NCBI GenBank assembly: GCA_007116685.1
Contig: SKIC01000154.1
Span: 1-6,140, forward strand
Reading direction: 5' to 3'
DNA length: 6,140 bases
Source: Balneolales bacterium
Lineage (GTDB): Bacteria > Bacteroidota > Rhodothermia > Balneolales > Natronogracilivirgulaceae
Shown here: positions 1 to 6,140 of the stretch, piece by piece
How positions within the stretch are numbered: the stretch's first letter is position 1
How the letters are laid out: each line of letters opens with the position of its first letter
Translations under genes and position numbers: made by a program
Notes under the pieces: generated by a model
Database searches by the model: none
Seen by the model: the letters and a program-made list of their open reading frames with translations, nothing else
Told to the model about the DNA's origin: nothing

Positions 1-3000
1 GTATAAACGATGGAGTGACCGTCTCCATAAACCATTACATCAGATGCTGAAATGGTTAGACAGGTTGAATCCGATTCAAGATTATTTACGAGGATGTACT
101 CACCCGGGGAATCGATATCAGTACATTCTGCTATTGGCATCATGCCTTCTCCATCAAAAAGAACGGCGTTGATGCTAGCTTCAGAATCCTCACTTCGTAC
201 AGTGAGCGTGCCGGAAGCAGAGAAAAACGGATCAGGAGACCATGTTAATTGGCTGAAAACGGTATCACCCGGGGCGATAGTCAATTCAGTATCTGCTACT
301 ACATCACCATCAAAATTTTCAAGCACCAATGTTTGTGTGCCTTCTTCTAAGCCGGTATTGACTACATAAAAATACACATCAAGCACTTCGGCAGGAGAGT
401 TGGTTCCAGTGATGCTTACAGCAAAGAATGGAGTAGGAGGGCCGGCTTCTTGACTCAACCAAGGATCGAACAATACGTTACCTGTTACGGAATCACCAGA
501 GCCATTAGCAACGGTGCCTGTTTCGGGGTCACTATTGCCACCGGAGGGACCTGATGCGTCGCCCCACCAGTTATTTCGGGCATCTAAAATACCTGCAAAT
601 TGATGCTGTACACCAGTACCGTTTCCGATAATGTTATTATTAAACACCTGACTATTACTGCCATTTCCTTGTGTGCTAATACCGAAATCGGAGTTTTCTG
701 AAAACTTATTCCCGGTAATTTCCATTTCACCCGTAGTACGCAGACCTGTTTCGTTTTCCGAAAAAGTGTTTCCGATTACACTATTATTACTTCCTGTCAC
801 ATTAATCAATCCAAAAGCCATCATGCCATTGATAATGTTATTCTCTATGAGACCATTACTAATATTTGACATGGAAATTCCACGGGCTTGAGCGCCGGTA
901 ATCAGATTATCACTTAATGTCAATCCTACAACATTAGTAGCCGTAATGGTGCTGAATGCATTATCCAGAATTCTGTCATCATCAGTAGAAATAACAGTGT
1001 AATCAAACTCATTATCAGCAATAACAGCATTTTCTGCAGCTCTAATCGATAATGACTGATAAAATCCATCAAACTGGTTGCCTGTCAGATTCAGGCTTCC
1101 GGTTCGCCAGGCCGTAACGCCCGCGTTCACCTGCACATCAATCCGCATGCGGGTGCCGGTAAAGGTATTTTCGGTTATGGTAAGATCGTCTACATACGCG
1201 GCAATAACCGGCATCGCGGCATCGCTGAAGGTACGGCCGGAGATGGTTACTGTTTCCGCATCAAAAATAATCACCTGTCCTGCATCAGACGGGATAGAGG
1301 GTGAGGGGTTGCCGTTGGAGTAAAAAATGGGGTTGCCATTAATGGTATTTCCGCTGATTACATGATCCAGTTGTTCCGGGTAATCTTCGGGCGTGCTCGA
1401 AACTGAAAGTACAATTCCCGTTTCTGTGGTGTTATTGGTGATGGTTACGGTTGATGAACCCCTGACCATAATATCCTGTTGGTGCCCGCCGCTGATGGTG
1501 TTTCCCGTAATTACCTGATTAGTCCATCCAATCAGTATAATACCTTCAAAGTAATTGCCTTCAATAATATTATCCTGAATAGTGGAACCGCTGGTAACAT
1601 TAATTCCCGAAAGGTTATTTCGAACGGTATTATTTCTAGCAAGCGCGAAATTTCTGACATCAATTCCCCCGCTGTTGTTATTTTCTACCAGGTTATTTCT
1701 GGTTTCAGAACCAGTACCAGCCCGAATGGCATATCCGCCACCGGTATTTCTAACTGTATTATTGGCGATTAATACATCGCTTGAATTATACCATGCGATG
1801 GCATTATTACCACTTCCATCGATAGTGTTACCTCTGATTACAGCACCAGTAGAGGTGTTCAAATTAGCATCAAAAATGGCATGCCTTGCTGTATTGTTAA
1901 TGATATTATCCTCGATGACAACTGAGCTACTACTGCCAACATAAACACCATTACCGTTAGCAGTTCCGGATAAAGAATACATATCATCAATAGTATTGTC
2001 TTCCACTCTGGTATTATTTGATGAACGAATTAGAATACCGGTAAATAGATTTTCAAGGGAGTTATTTAAAACTTTAGCATCGGCTACATTCCGTACACTA
2101 ATTCCTGCCGTTTCCGAATCGGAAATCTGGTTGTTGCTGATAGTGGTGCCGGAGCCACCTGTAACGTTAATTGCGCCAAGAGAAAGTGTGGCCAGAAAAC
2201 TTTCAGGATGATTGGTAATCGTATTACCGGATATTTCAGAATCTGCACCAATGTAGGCTGTTTGGATAGGGTGTAATACCCCATCAAAATTAAATCCTGA
2301 GATTGTAACGTTACTGGCGTTCGTGATAATGATTTGTCGCGCATTTGAAGGTATGGAAGGATTACTTCCACCGTTTTGATAAAACAATACATCACCATTA
2401 CTAAATGTATTTCCACTCATTTCGTGGGTAAAAACATTAGTATTCACGCTAGACGGACTTATTGCCAAACCAGATGATAGCAAGTTATCCGTGATTACCG
2501 CATCCCGGCCGCCTTCTAGCAGTATATCGAGATCATTATCGTTGAAGGTATTATCATCTAACAGCGCATTGTTTGCAGAAATCCTTAGGGCCACCTCATT
2601 ATTTGATAGGGTGTTTCCGGTCAGTTCAGCTTCATGGTTCCCCTGCGAAATGGCAATACCAGTATCGTGATCTGAAATGGTATTGTTTTCAATTACTACA
2701 CGGGAGCCCCAGGTTCGTATTCCGGTAGGCTGACTTCCCCGACTATCAGTGATTGTATTATTTCGAATGATGGCGTCATCCTGAACCTGTACTTGCTGTC
2801 CGTTGTTTTGGGTCACCACATTGCCATCCATTATAAAGTCTGCAACAGTTCGCGCAAATACACCACCCACATTATTATTTTGGACTGTACTATTCAGAAG
2901 TTGAAAACCGCTGTTTGAGCCAGTGGCAAAGATGCCGAATCGGCTATTATCTTCAATCAGAAGGTTTTCAATTATCAAATTCTCTGCGCCATCCAGTTTT

Positions 3001-3335
3001 ATCCCCTCGTTATTATTGCGCACGATGAGATCCTTAAGAGTTATGTCTTCAGCCTGAATGGTGATACCATCGCCGCTACCACTAATAACCGGTCTGTTGG
3101 TGCTGTTTGTACCAACTATGGTTAGGTTATTGGTAGTAATGGTAATGGGGGCAGAGTACGTACCCGGCTGTACACAAATAACACGATCCTCAGGAACCGC
3201 ATTAATGAAATCATTCAGGTTTTGACCGGTTTGGACAGTGACATCACATTCCTCAGTTGCAGCAAAAGCTGTATGAGAAAATGAGAAAAGTAAGATAATC
3301 GACAGTAGAAGAATTCCGTATCGTAGTGTATTCAT
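1..3335 (-). CDS. Large secreted right-handed parallel beta-helix protein (3' end outside window)
   Basis: I read 1111 codons from ATG 3335 to the left edge without a stop. An in-frame TAA at 3339-3341 lies two codons upstream, so no earlier start is possible; no Shine-Dalgarno sequence is visible. Residues 1-25 form a signal peptide (Arg5, a Leu/Ile-rich core, AFA cleavage site after Ala25), so the product is exported. Residues 30-100 resemble the NosD-type start, with VICVQPGTY, ITITTNNLTIVG and GDGITI. Residues about 100-920 are imperfect Asn-rich rungs of the form 'I.gNtI..n...GI.v', typical of a parallel beta-helix stacked on an Asn ladder. The helix closes with NNWWGDASGPSGG (921-933) and NVLFDPWL (953-960), a conserved cap in this superfamily. 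Residues about 963-1060 look like an Ig/CARDB-type domain. From Cys1071, SPGEYIL and ASDVMVYGDGHSI open a second beta-helix module. Lysine is almost absent (4 Lys, 35 Arg), and the only cysteines are 30, 54, 1071 and 1092. Role unknown: surface adhesion or carbohydrate binding/cleavage are options. I see no identifiable catalytic site, and any C-terminal sorting domain lies outside the window. Confidence 0.93.
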   Translation of the reverse strand, partial: MNTLRYGILLLSIILLFSFSHTAFAATEECDVTVQTGQNLNDFINAVPEDRVICVQPGTYSAPITITTNNLTIVGTNSTNRPVISGSGDGITIQAEDITLKDLIVRNNNEGIKLDGAENLIIENLLIEDNSRFGIFATGSNSGFQLLNSTVQNNNVGGVFARTVADFIMDGNVVTQNNGQQVQVQDDAIIRNNTITDSRGSQPTGIRTWGSRVVIENNTISDHDTGIAISQGNHEAELTGNTLSNNEVALRISANNALLDDNTFNDNDLDILLEGGRDAVITDNLLSSGLAISPSSVNTNVFTHEMSGNTFSNGDVLFYQNGGSNPSIPSNARQIIITNASNVTISGFNFDGVLHPIQTAYIGADSEISGNTITNHPESFLATLSLGAINVTGGSGTTISNNQISDSETAGISVRNVADAKVLNNSLENLFTGILIRSSNNTRVEDNTIDDMYSLSGTANGNGVYVGSSSSVVIEDNIINNTARHAIFDANLNTSTGAVIRGNTIDGSGNNAIAWYNSSDVLIANNTVRNTGGGYAIRAGTGSETRNNLVENNNSGGIDVRNFALARNNTVRNNLSGINVTSGSTIQDNIIEGNYFEGIILIGWTNQVITGNTISGGHQQDIMVRGSSTVTITNNTTETGIVLSVSSTPEDYPEQLDHVISGNTINGNPIFYSNGNPSPSIPSDAGQVIIFDAETVTISGRTFSDAAMPVIAAYVDDLTITENTFTGTRMRIDVQVNAGVTAWRTGSLNLTGNQFDGFYQSLSIRAAENAVIADNEFDYTVISTDDDRILDNAFSTITATNVVGLTLSDNLITGAQARGISMSNISNGLIENNIINGMMAFGLINVTGSNNSVIGNTFSENETGLRTTGEMEITGNKFSENSDFGISTQGNGSNSQVFNNNIIGNGTGVQHQFAGILDARNNWWGDASGPSGGNSDPETGTVANGSGDSVTGNVLFDPWLSQEAGPPTPFFAVSITGTNSPAEVLDVYFYVVNTGLEEGTQTLVLENFDGDVVADTELTIAPGDTVFSQLTWSPDPFFSASGTLTVRSEDSEASINAVLFDGEGMMPIAECTDIDSPGEYILVNNLESDSTCLTISASDVMVYGDGHSIVY
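1161..1364 (-). repeat. Internal protein repeat, copy B (SIPSDAGQVII module)
   Basis: Residues 658-725 of the beta-helix protein, paralogous to copy A. Shared landmarks are SGNT, FY.NG, PSIPS.A.Q, VTISG, P...AY and NT. The 'FY.N.....IPSDAGQVII...NVTI' pattern is, from memory, like one found in NosD-type surface proteins of methanogenic archaea and assorted bacteria, where it inserts a loop in the helix. This copy is closer to that pattern (DAGQ) than copy A (NARQ). It sits in DNA of higher GC content than the rest of the gene. Confidence 0.7.
2217..2426 (-). repeat. Internal protein repeat, copy A (SIPSNARQIII module)
   Basis: Residues 304-373 of the beta-helix protein. The segment runs HEMSGNTF, a short FYQNG stretch, NPSIPSNARQIII, NVTISG, a HPIQTAY stretch and ISGNTI. 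It matches copy B at 1161-1364 over almost its full length with one or two single-residue gaps. The preceding residues are also similar in both copies (V-ITDN...SGLAISPSS against TITNN...GIVLSVSS), so the duplicated unit is longer than the part marked here. The spacing is 354 residues between copy starts. Confidence 0.7.
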
Positions 3336-3591
3336 AGATTAGTTTTATGATTTGTTTGTGTTAAATAGAGAGATCAATTTTTTATTTCAACCGACACTAA
3401 CCCTATGGCGCTTAATGGGCTTTGAATTTAATCATGCTAATGTCAGGAATTTATGACTTGGGTGCAAACAGCACAGTCTAACTTTTAATAACCAAGGTTG
3501 AGAGTAAATGTTTCCAATTTAAAAAAAGTGTTATGTCTCTCTAACCCCCTAAAAGACTGGACACAAATTAAACCTTAAAAGTTTATAATTT
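3336..3591. other. Divergent intergenic region
   Basis: A non-coding, AT-rich stretch of 256 bp between two divergent genes. It holds the TTGAAA/TATTTA promoter facing left. Facing right there are two weak candidates. One is TTG at 3458-3460 with TAACTTTT at 3479-3486, which has a Bacteroidota-like -7 box and an 18 bp spacer. The other is TGGACA (3558-3563) with TTTATA/TATAAT at 3582-3589. A 5 bp inverted repeat, TAAAC and GTTTA, lies at 3569-3573 and 3581-3585. I see no small gene, tRNA or recognisable riboswitch here. Confidence 0.5.
3362..3390 (-). promoter_or_regulatory. Putative promoter of the beta-helix gene
   Basis: On the minus strand, TTGAAA (3385-3390) is followed after exactly 17 bp by TATTTA (3362-3367), a good match to a sigma70-type -35/-10 pair. 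Transcription would start near 3355 and leave an A-rich leader of about 20 nt before ATG 3335. In Bacteroidota the main sigma factor prefers TTG and TAnnTTTG boxes. The TTG here with TA at 20 bp also has about the right spacing, but the TTTG part is not matched. This is pattern-based only. Confidence 0.45.
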
Positions 3592-3610
3592 GTGATTATG
3601 TTAAATCACA
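3591..3610. promoter_or_regulatory. Perfect 7-bp inverted repeat over the start of the HhH gene
   Basis: TGTGATT (3591-3597) and AATCACA (3604-3610) are exact inverted copies separated by ATGTTA. The structure begins 2 bp after a TATAAT hexamer (3584-3589) and covers candidate starts GTG 3592 and ATG 3598, abutting ATG 3610. It could be an operator for a dimeric regulator or an RNA hairpin masking the start. The arms recall CRP half-sites (TGTGA/TCACA), but their 10 bp spacing differs from the 6 bp that CRP needs. Function is inferred from position only. Confidence 0.35.
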
Positions 3611-4548
3611 TGAAAAAATTCTGGAAGTTATCATCTGTGCCTCCTCACGATTTCTATTTGAGTTTGGATATTGATCCCTACTTTGATGCCGAACATGAGC
3701 CGGAACGCATTTTTGAGGAAGGATTCACACGTCCATTGGTGTTGAAAGAAAGAGATGTTTTGGTAACCACTCGGTTTAATGGTGATGCTGAGCATCCTGA
3801 ATTCTCTATCGAAGTTTCTGATTCTGTTGATGAAGCAGAGCAAAAAGAGATAAATCATCAATTAAGCAGGATCTTGGGTACGGATTTAGACCTGAAGCCA
3901 CTATATGCAAATGCCGAATCAGACCCGGTTTTGGCACCTTTATTTCGGGAATTTTATGGTTTCAAGCGCATGGCAAGAGCTAGTTTTTGGGAAGATGCTA
4001 TCAATCGTATTGTTCAAACCCAAATCAGCCATAAACCAACCGCCAAGAAAATGGTTTATGAGGTAAGAAAAGCATTTAGCGCTCAGTTGGAGTCGAAGCA
4101 GGGTTCGGTTGCTTCGTGGCCCAGACCGGAAAGATTGGCAAAAGGTGATCCTGTGCGAATGAAAAAGCACGGCTTATCTCTTAGAAAAGGCGAGTATTTG
4201 GTGGGATTGGCAGAGGAGTATTTGTCCGGTAGAATTTCTAATAAACAGGCTGAAAGTTTGGCTCCTGATGATTTTTATCAGCGAATGAATGCAATCAGGG
4301 GAATTGGTCCGACAACGGCTCAGGATTTGATGCTTTTTAGAGACAGACCTGACGCAAGTTTCCCATCCAAATTTGAAAAAGGGATGGAGCGTGGTTTACG
4401 AAGATGGATTTTGTTTTCCTATGGATTGGATCCTGATACAGCAACAGAAGAGGAATTTCTTGAAAGTATTTCAGCCTGGAAAGGAAACGAGGCATTGGCG
4501 ATTGAATATCTGTTCGCCAATTATTTCATCCACGAAAAGAAGAAGTAA
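3598..4548 (+). CDS. AlkA-like HhH-GPD DNA glycosylase homologue with substituted active site
   Basis: The product has 316 residues from ATG 3598. The frame opens after TAA 3586-3588, and GTG 3592 or ATG 3610 are equally possible starts because none has a Shine-Dalgarno sequence. Family members excise alkylated or oxidised bases from DNA in the cytoplasm. Residues about 8-110 fit the AlkA N-terminal beta domain. FWEDAINRIVQTQIS (130-144) matches the helix that in AlkA ends 'ILGQ..S'. WPRPERLAKGDP (174-185) matches AlkA 'FPTPQRLAAADP'. The helix-hairpin-helix is IRGIGPTTAQ (233-242). Three positions are odd: the usual GIG.WTA tryptophan is Thr239, the AlkA Tyr222 position is Asp243, and the segment holding the catalytic Asp (PDDY in AlkA) reads PSKFEK (256-261), with Lys258 where Asp238 should be. 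The AlkA 'WRSYA' stretch is GNEALA (296-301). It may therefore be a divergent glycosylase or a non-catalytic damage-binding protein. Fold assignment is firm; activity is uncertain. It is divergent from the beta-helix gene and convergent with the next gene, 1 bp away. Confidence 0.9.
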   Translation: MLNHMKKFWKLSSVPPHDFYLSLDIDPYFDAEHEPERIFEEGFTRPLVLKERDVLVTTRFNGDAEHPEFSIEVSDSVDEAEQKEINHQLSRILGTDLDLKPLYANAESDPVLAPLFREFYGFKRMARASFWEDAINRIVQTQISHKPTAKKMVYEVRKAFSAQLESKQGSVASWPRPERLAKGDPVRMKKHGLSLRKGEYLVGLAEEYLSGRISNKQAESLAPDDFYQRMNAIRGIGPTTAQDLMLFRDRPDASFPSKFEKGMERGLRRWILFSYGLDPDTATEEEFLESISAWKGNEALAIEYLFANYFIHEKKK

Positions 4549-4549
4549 C

Positions 4550-5287
4550 TCAGGATTCCACTTCGACAGAGAAATTGAATCTGTTTAAGATGAAAATTCC
4601 GTCAACTGATGGTAATTCATCAGGACTGGAAATGGATTCAGGATACTCTTCATCATTACTTGAAGTGACGCTGAGATTGAAATTAGAGTAGGAATCCGTA
4701 AATACTTCAAAATAGCCATCTTCATGAACCGGAATGAATGGAAGTTCTCCGAAAGAGACTTTTTTCCAGGTCTCGTTTTCTGCGTAGAGAAGAACCCAAT
4801 CGTCTTGTGAGTGCGGTTGTGGTAAAAATCCCGATAAAATATAGCCGTCTGAAAAAGGTTGAAGAGAAGTCACCAAATCCATATCCGAGCGGGAAATAGT
4901 TTTATCAAAACGTTCTAAAACTGTGAATTCAAATAATTCAGAAGCTGAATCTAACTCATCTTCATACAGACCGGTAATAGTTATCTGATATTCGCCGGGA
5001 GGTATTGCAGCCAGTATAATATTGCGTTCCGTGGTATAAAACATTTCTTCTTCCTGACTGTCTTTATCAATCAAAAGAATGTAGTAGGAATCCGCAAAAT
5101 ATAACTCATCCCATTCCAGATGAATCCCATTTTGAGCATAACTGAGCGGGAATTCGGTTCCAGACTCATGTGAGATAATCACTATTGGTGTGCGTTCTAC
5201 CAAATCACTGTCAAACAGAACGAATCTGAAAATTAGAAAAATGCTGCCAATTGCTAATAAAACAAGAAGAAAACGTTTGTTAGACAT
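4550..5287 (-). CDS. Membrane-anchored acidic protein with fibronectin-III-like domain
   Basis: The product has 245 residues, starting at ATG 5285-5287 and ending at TGA 4550-4552. The start lies 2 bp after the stop of the upstream HD hydrolase gene, which indicates co-transcription. Residues 6-25 are a single hydrophobic segment after Lys4-Arg5, with Asp26 following. There is no clear signal-peptidase site and no lipobox cysteine, so it is most likely an N-terminal anchor with the rest outside the cytoplasmic membrane. Residues about 34-123 have a fibronectin-III/Ig-like pattern: IHLEWDELYFADSYYILL, then IPPGEYQITITGLY and a closing FEFTVLE strand. Residues about 130-245 are another beta-rich stretch with an unstructured acidic part (NDEEYPESISSPDELPS). 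It is strongly acidic, with 45 Asp/Glu against 12 Lys/Arg. I do not recognise a named family and assign no function; ligand binding or envelope scaffolding would be guesses. Confidence 0.85.
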   Translation of the reverse strand: MSNKRFLLVLLAIGSIFLIFRFVLFDSDLVERTPIVIISHESGTEFPLSYAQNGIHLEWDELYFADSYYILLIDKDSQEEEMFYTTERNIILAAIPPGEYQITITGLYEDELDSASELFEFTVLERFDKTISRSDMDLVTSLQPFSDGYILSGFLPQPHSQDDWVLLYAENETWKKVSFGELPFIPVHEDGYFEVFTDSYSNFNLSVTSSNDEEYPESISSPDELPSVDGIFILNRFNFSVEVES

Positions 5288-5289
5288 AA

Positions 5290-6140
5290 TCAGGGAGTTT
5301 CCATTTCTTTTAAGTGAGCAATATAATGCTTCACAACAGGTTTTGTGAGGGCTATGATATTTTTTGTATCAGCAGCTTTAGAGAATTCTATGGCAGTCTG
5401 TTCTTGATTCAGAATCCAAATACTTTCGTTCTCATATTTATAGGCCTCTGAGTAATTGTAATCAACCATGAGATAATAGGACAAACTTTCATCGTCATCC
5501 GGTAATCCGGCTTTCTTCAGAGCTTTTTTGGTTGCTTTCTTGAATGAAGTGATGGTTTGCTCGTTGGGTTTACTCTTGAAAAACGTAGTTCTGAACAAAT
5601 TCCGATTCAAAAATCTACCTGCAAGGTCAGCAAGAATGGGGTCTTTGTGGTTTTGCCAGTATTTAATGCTGATTAGAACATCACTATCGTCTATTAGAAC
5701 AAAATTATCAATCAGAGTTGAACTTATGCCTTTACGCGCTGAGGGACGATTTTCTACAAAAAACTGAAGGGCAGGAGAGGCGCAGAATACTTTTTCGCCG
5801 GCATCTCTTAAAAAGCGTACTCGTTTAAAAATAGAACGAAGCAGTTTGTCAGCACTAATGACCGTTTTGTGCAGATATACTTGCATATACATCAATCGGC
5901 GAGCTATGATGTAATTTTCTACTGCATAAATTCCTTTTTGCTCGATTACGATATTGTTTTGATGCACACGCATTGTTTTCAGAATACGCTCTATACCAAT
6001 TGCACCCTCAGAAACTCCGGTAAAAAAACTATCGCGTTTTAGATAATCGAGACGATCCAAATCCAATTGGCTGGAAATCAGTTGATGCAGAAATTTCTTT
6101 GGGTAGGTATCAGTAAATATCTCCAAAGCACAATCCATCA
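5290..6140 (-). CDS. HD-superfamily (SAMHD1/dGTPase-like) phosphohydrolase, C-terminal part
   Basis: The right edge cuts this gene. 282 residues are visible from Met at 6136-6138 to TGA 5290-5292, and the frame stays open to the edge, so that Met is probably internal. SSQLDLDRLDYLKRDSF (visible residues 22-38) followed by TGVSEG is the characteristic block of HD hydrolases related to SAMHD1 and dGTP triphosphohydrolases, and Asp26 is the likely last metal ligand of the HD site. YAVENYIIARRLMYMQVYLHKT and the Lys-rich C-terminus agree closely with the version I recall from Bacteroidota, usually about 400 residues; roughly 120 N-terminal residues with the H...HD motif would lie outside the window. 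The family hydrolyses phosphate esters, often dNTPs, in the cytoplasm; the substrate here is unknown. It is the upstream member of a probable operon with the 245-residue acidic membrane protein. Confidence 0.9.
   Translation of the reverse strand, partial: MDCALEIFTDTYPKKFLHQLISSQLDLDRLDYLKRDSFFTGVSEGAIGIERILKTMRVHQNNIVIEQKGIYAVENYIIARRLMYMQVYLHKTVISADKLLRSIFKRVRFLRDAGEKVFCASPALQFFVENRPSARKGISSTLIDNFVLIDDSDVLISIKYWQNHKDPILADLAGRFLNRNLFRTTFFKSKPNEQTITSFKKATKKALKKAGLPDDDESLSYYLMVDYNYSEAYKYENESIWILNQEQTAIEFSKAADTKNIIALTKPVVKHYIAHLKEMETP

Noticed and set aside
52..2211. Several open frames of 70-120 codons on the plus strand
   Set aside because: They lie antisense to the continuous 1111-codon beta-helix frame. 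Their openness follows from the repetitive Asn/Gly/Ile/Thr codons on the other strand, and none resembles a known protein.
2084..2416. 110-codon minus-strand frame inside the beta-helix gene
   Set aside because: It is in a different frame from the beta-helix gene and entirely inside it; its translation has no family features.
1..3335. CRISPR-like or tandem DNA repeats suggested by recurring GTTATT/TTTCCGG words
   Set aside because: The words recur because Asn-Asn, Gly-Asn and Gly-Ile codons repeat in a beta-helix; spacing and sequence are irregular and lie in one open frame.
3399..3423. Possible hairpin CCCTAT...ATGGG in the intergenic region
   Set aside because: Only the three outer C-G pairs match; the inner bases do not pair.
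3591..3610. CRP/FNR binding site
   Set aside because: The half-sites TGTGA and TCACA are present but 10 bp apart instead of 6, so a standard CRP-type dimer would not fit. Kept only as an unassigned palindrome.
4551..4586. Rho-independent terminator for the HhH gene
   Set aside because: The stem CAG(G)ATTC/GAATCTG has a bulge, an 18-nt loop and only three T residues after it, which is too weak to call.
5528..5767. 79-codon plus-strand frame within the HD hydrolase gene
   Set aside because: It is antisense to the strongly supported HD hydrolase frame and has no recognisable features.

Overview
The window looks like chromosomal DNA of a Bacteroidota-type or related (for example Balneolota) bacterium, probably marine or salt-tolerant. 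This is an inference from four things. The partial HD-domain hydrolase reads like the version common in that group. No start codon has a Shine-Dalgarno sequence. Base composition is moderate, about 43-45% GC in the lines I counted. The two exported proteins are acidic, and the larger one is very poor in lysine. No rRNA, tRNA, CRISPR array, insertion sequence or phage gene was seen.

Layout. Positions 1-3335 (minus strand) are one uninterrupted reading frame of 1111 codons that runs off the left edge. It encodes a secreted right-handed parallel beta-helix protein (NosD / pectate-lyase-like fold). In order it has a signal peptide, a long Asn-rich beta-helix ending in NWWGDASGP and FDPWL motifs, an Ig-like (CARDB-like) linker domain, and the start of what looks like a second beta-helix module. 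Positions 3336-3591 are a divergent intergenic region with a good sigma70-like promoter for the beta-helix gene and weaker signals for the gene on the right. Positions 3598-4548 (plus strand) encode an AlkA-like HhH-GPD DNA glycosylase homologue that appears to lack the usual catalytic aspartate. It ends 1 bp from the stop codon of a convergent minus-strand pair. That pair is a C-terminal portion of an HD-superfamily (SAMHD1/dGTPase-like) phosphohydrolase (5290-6140, cut by the right edge), followed after 2 bp by a 245-residue, membrane-anchored, strongly acidic protein with a fibronectin-type-III-like domain (4550-5287).

The genes do not form an obvious single pathway. The HD hydrolase and the membrane-anchored protein are probably co-transcribed. 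The glycosylase homologue and the beta-helix protein are divergent and look functionally unrelated. The points most worth a second look are the substituted active site of the HhH protein, the palindrome over its start region, and the modular, internally duplicated beta-helix protein. I found no evidence of a multi-gene novel system.
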